From: Pedobacter polaris
GTDB taxonomy: Bacteria > Bacteroidota > Bacteroidia > Sphingobacteriales > Sphingobacteriaceae
DNA: 64,000 nt
Assembly: GCF_005116505.1 (NCBI RefSeq)
Contig: NZ_SWBR01000002.1
Location: 744,314-808,313, forward strand
Direction of reading: 5' to 3'
In this document: positions 61,480 to 64,000 of the stretch, piece by piece
Numbering within the stretch: the stretch's first letter is position 1
Layout: the number at the start of each line of letters is the position of its first letter
The notes under the pieces: generated by a model
What the model saw: only the letters and a program-made list of their open reading frames with translations
Databases searched by the model: none
Told to the model about the DNA's origin: nothing
Position numbers and translations under genes: made by a program

Positions 61480-64000
61480 TTATAATCCAACCCTAATTCC
61501 CAATTGTACCGACCTAAATTGCGGCTCAAGTGTAGTATCTACACCCTGTGTAAATAAACTGCCTGTATTGCTAAATTCTGGATCGTAGCCCAAGTAATTG
61601 CTAAGGGTAAATAAATTATTACCAGTAGCATAAATTTTTGCGTATTTAATTGCTTTGAGCTTTAAAGGCACATTATAAGTTATACTAACGGTACGCAAGC
61701 GCAAGAAAGAGCCGTCTTCTATCCAACGATCAGAGAAACGGGCATTGCCCATAGGGTCGCCATACGTTGCTTTTGGGGTATTGGTAATTTGGCCATTCCC
61801 TCTCCACCTGTTGTTTACTGCTAAAGTTTGGTTGTAATAGTTGCTGCTCGATTCTAATTGTGCTCTGGTATAGTTATAAATATCATTGTTGCTTACAAAG
61901 TTAACCAAGGCATCCAAACTCCAGTTTTTATAGGTAAACGTACTGGTAATGCTGCCATAAAAAGACGGATTTGGATTGCCAATTACTGTGCGATCTGCAT
62001 CATCAATAATTTTATCCCCGTTGGTATCTATAAACCTCACATCTCCTCCAGTAAAAGGAAGTAGCGTTCCCAATTCATTCTTTACCATTAAGCCCGAAGC
62101 CGCAGCTTCTGCATCTGTAGCATAAACACCATTGCTACGGTGCCCAAAAAATTGATTGGCAGATTTACCTACCGAAGTAAGGTAAGTGCCACCAGCATAA
62201 GTAGTAATCACGTCATTTCCATCGGGCAAGGCAGTAATGGTATTACTAGAAGTACCTAAGGTAAAACCAGCATCCCATTTCAGGTTGTTGTTTAAGATTC
62301 TTCCATTGATAGTTAAGTCTAGCCCTTTGGTTCTCATGCCACCATTGTTACCTAAAAAAGAGGCGGTACCTGCAATAGAATTCACCAATTGGTAAGTAAG
62401 CATATCTTTAGTGCTATTAATAAAGGCATCTACACTGATGCTTAAACGTTCGCTAAAAAATGAACCATCTATACCCGCATTAAATTTGCGCACGGTTTCC
62501 CATTGTAAATTCGGATTGGCAAAATTACCAGTTACCAAACCTCTAATACCCAATATATTTTGTGAGGTATAGTATTTACGGGCAGTATAATTGCCTACAT
62601 CATCATTACCTGTTAAACCATAGCTCATTCTTATTTTCAATAGGTCTACCCTATTTAAGTTGCGCATAAAAGGTTCTGAAGAGATAACCCAAGCGGCACC
62701 GATAGCGGGTAACACTGCAAATCGATTACCATTGATTCTTAAGCCATCATCAAAGTTTAAAAAGCCTTGGCCATCTTTGGCTCCAAATCTCGAAGAACCA
62801 TCTACTGCCATAGCGAAGTTAAGCAGGTATTTATCGGCATAACTGTAATTGGCTATTAAATAATTATTCAACGTACGCCACCTACCTATGTCGCCACCAA
62901 AAGTTCTAATGGTCGCATTGCTATTGGCAATCCCAATCAACTGGTCTGTTGCCGAATTAAAGCCCAAGGCAAAATCTTGTTCGGCATCTGATTCTGAATA
63001 GCGGAAACCTGCAATGGTATGCACTTTACTGTATTTGCCAAATTTCTTGTCGAAGGTTAGCCTTAAATCGTTAAACACATTAAAAAATCGACCTACTTGT
63101 GAACCTAATCTACTATCGGCCACAAAATTAGAAAGGGTATCATTGGTTACTCCTTTTCTTGGGATAAATAAGGTTTCTTGGTATTTATCATACGTAACCC
63201 CTGTTAAGTTAGATAACTTGAAAGTTTTGTTAAAGGTATAATCGAAATTAATGTTCCCTACAAAACGGTAAGCCTTTTTTTGGTTCAAACCTTTCTCTAT
63301 TAAAGACCTTGGATTACTTATTTGTAAGGTATCATAATCTGCCAAGTTTGGCGAAACTGCCCCTGAACTGCTCACATCATTTTTAGCCATAAATGGCGAT
63401 TTGATCAATGATAAGAATAAAGGATTGGTGGCTGGCGAAATGCTCTGGTCTTTTAAACTTTGTTCGCTATAGGTAAAAGCCAAACTGGTATTGCCCTGTA
63501 GCTTTTTAGTTAAATTTAAATCACTGTTAAACCTGGTGCTGTATTTTAAATTATCGGTACTGTCTATTACCCCTTTATCTCTGGCATAAGCTGCAGACAA
63601 AGCATATTTGGCAATATTATCGCCACCTGTAACCTTTAAAAAGTAATTCTGGTCGAAACTATTCCTCAGCACTTGTTTTTGCCAATCGGTATCATTATGG
63701 TATTTGTAATAATCAGGATTTGCAGTATTGTCATTCATGTAAGGCAAAGCTGCAATGGTAGCATTGCTTAAACCTTGACTTTTTAACACATCAGACAAAT
63801 AGATGCGGTAATCTGCTGCATTCATTACCGGCAATTGTTTAGGTTTAAAGTTAAAACCGCTATAGGCAGAAAAATCGATATTGGTAGCCAAATCACGAGC
63901 CCTATTGGTGGTAATGAGCACAATGCCATTGGCTGCTTTTACTCCATAAGCCGCAGTTGCCGTAGCATCTTTTACAATACTTATATTTTCTATATCCCTC
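61480..64000 (-). CDS. SusC/RagA-type TonB-dependent transporter (second pair, N-terminus outside window)
   Basis: The frame is open to the right edge. Read from there it starts RDIENISIVKDATATAAYGV and AANGIVLITTNRA, the SusC plug signature, so the signal peptide, regulatory-like domain and first part of the plug are missing. The remaining ~840 residues are barrel, including YALSAAYARDKG, RMSYGLTGNDDVG and the C-terminal SVQLGIRVGL. It is the partner of the SusD encoded after it, and probably serves the same pectin-directed locus. Confidence 0.95.
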   Translation of the reverse strand, partial: RDIENISIVKDATATAAYGVKAANGIVLITTNRARDLATNIDFSAYSGFNFKPKQLPVMNAADYRIYLSDVLKSQGLSNATIAALPYMNDNTANPDYYKYHNDTDWQKQVLRNSFDQNYFLKVTGGDNIAKYALSAAYARDKGVIDSTDNLKYSTRFNSDLNLTKKLQGNTSLAFTYSEQSLKDQSISPATNPLFLSLIKSPFMAKNDVSSSGAVSPNLADYDTLQISNPRSLIEKGLNQKKAYRFVGNINFDYTFNKTFKLSNLTGVTYDKYQETLFIPRKGVTNDTLSNFVADSRLGSQVGRFFNVFNDLRLTFDKKFGKYSKVHTIAGFRYSESDAEQDFALGFNSATDQLIGIANSNATIRTFGGDIGRWRTLNNYLIANYSYADKYLLNFAMAVDGSSRFGAKDGQGFLNFDDGLRINGNRFAVLPAIGAAWVISSEPFMRNLNRVDLLKIRMSYGLTGNDDVGNYTARKYYTSQNILGIRGLVTGNFANPNLQWETVRKFNAGIDGSFFSERLSISVDAFINSTKDMLTYQLVNSIAGTASFLGNNGGMRTKGLDLTINGRILNNNLKWDAGFTLGTSSNTITALPDGNDVITTYAGGTYLTSVGKSANQFFGHRSNGVYATDAEAAASGLMVKNELGTLLPFTGGDVRFIDTNGDKIIDDADRTVIGNPNPSFYGSITSTFTYKNWSLDALVNFVSNNDIYNYTRAQLESSSNYYNQTLAVNNRWRGNGQITNTPKATYGDPMGNARFSDRWIEDGSFLRLRTVSITYNVPLKLKAIKYAKIYATGNNLFTLSNYLGYDPEFSNTGSLFTQGVDTTLEPQFRSVQLGIRVGL

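Noticed and set aside
1..64000. tRNA, rRNA, CRISPR arrays and transposase genes
   Set aside because: None could be recognised by eye in any part of the window.

Overview
The window is AT-rich chromosomal DNA of a Bacteroidota bacterium, most likely Pedobacter or a close Sphingobacteriaceae relative. This rests on two SusC/SusD pairs, a PorP/SprF-like protein, a type B gliding-motility/T9SS C-terminal domain, RagB lipoproteins, Bacteroidota-type promoters (TTTG - about 19-21 bp - TAnnTTTG) and rare Shine-Dalgarno sequences. The genus is inferred from protein style; there is no rRNA in the window.

Region 1 (1-11.2 kb) is mixed. It holds the end of an ABC exporter, a Q/N-rich acidic protein, a cold-shock protein, a CoiA-like nuclease and two multi-PAS sensor proteins, one of which lacks an ATPase domain. 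Between the sensors lies a small unit in which an HTH/S24 repressor-like gene is divergent from a two-gene operon encoding an unknown protein and a HEPN protein. A perfect 10-bp inverted repeat sits in the divergent promoter region. A promoter followed at once by a hairpin (5378-5475) may encode a tiny RNA.

Region 2 (11.8-19.8 kb) starts with a lipoprotein that has an Ig-like domain, InlB-type repeats and a C-terminal DUF3494 ice-binding domain. A tandem OmpA-like outer-membrane protein follows. After it come a lone response regulator, a DUF1810 protein, an SDR-type L-threonine dehydrogenase preceded by an unannotated 45-residue membrane peptide, and a divergent Lrp/AsnC regulator.

Region 3 (20.3-39.0 kb) is the most unusual part. 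A minus-strand cluster begins with a 2148-residue collagen-like protein. Five small secreted proteins follow, most with C1q/TNF-like C-termini, and then a type B CTD protein, a PorP/SprF-like protein and a TPR/PD40/OmpA protein. Upstream lie a YceI-like protein, a TPR-LuxR-type membrane regulator and a chimeric gene remnant that shows the promoter/regulator segment was duplicated. The layout suggests a surface fibre, with collagen stalk and C1q-like heads, encoded with its own outer-membrane secretion or anchoring module. A small protein with a PID-CTERM-like tail lies next to it.

Region 4 (39.1-64.0 kb) starts with a DUF4142 lipoprotein and a block of interspersed intergenic repeats. The rest is a large polysaccharide utilisation locus: GH2, GH39-like and three GH43 enzymes, a rhamnogalacturonan-acetylesterase-like protein, SusC/SusD, GH28, and a second SusD/SusC pair that runs off the right edge. 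The content suggests pectin, especially rhamnogalacturonan with arabinan/galactan side chains. A shared motif built on CAGGAT half-sites lies upstream of both enzyme operons and in the SusC upstream region, and is a candidate operator. The regulator itself is not in the window.
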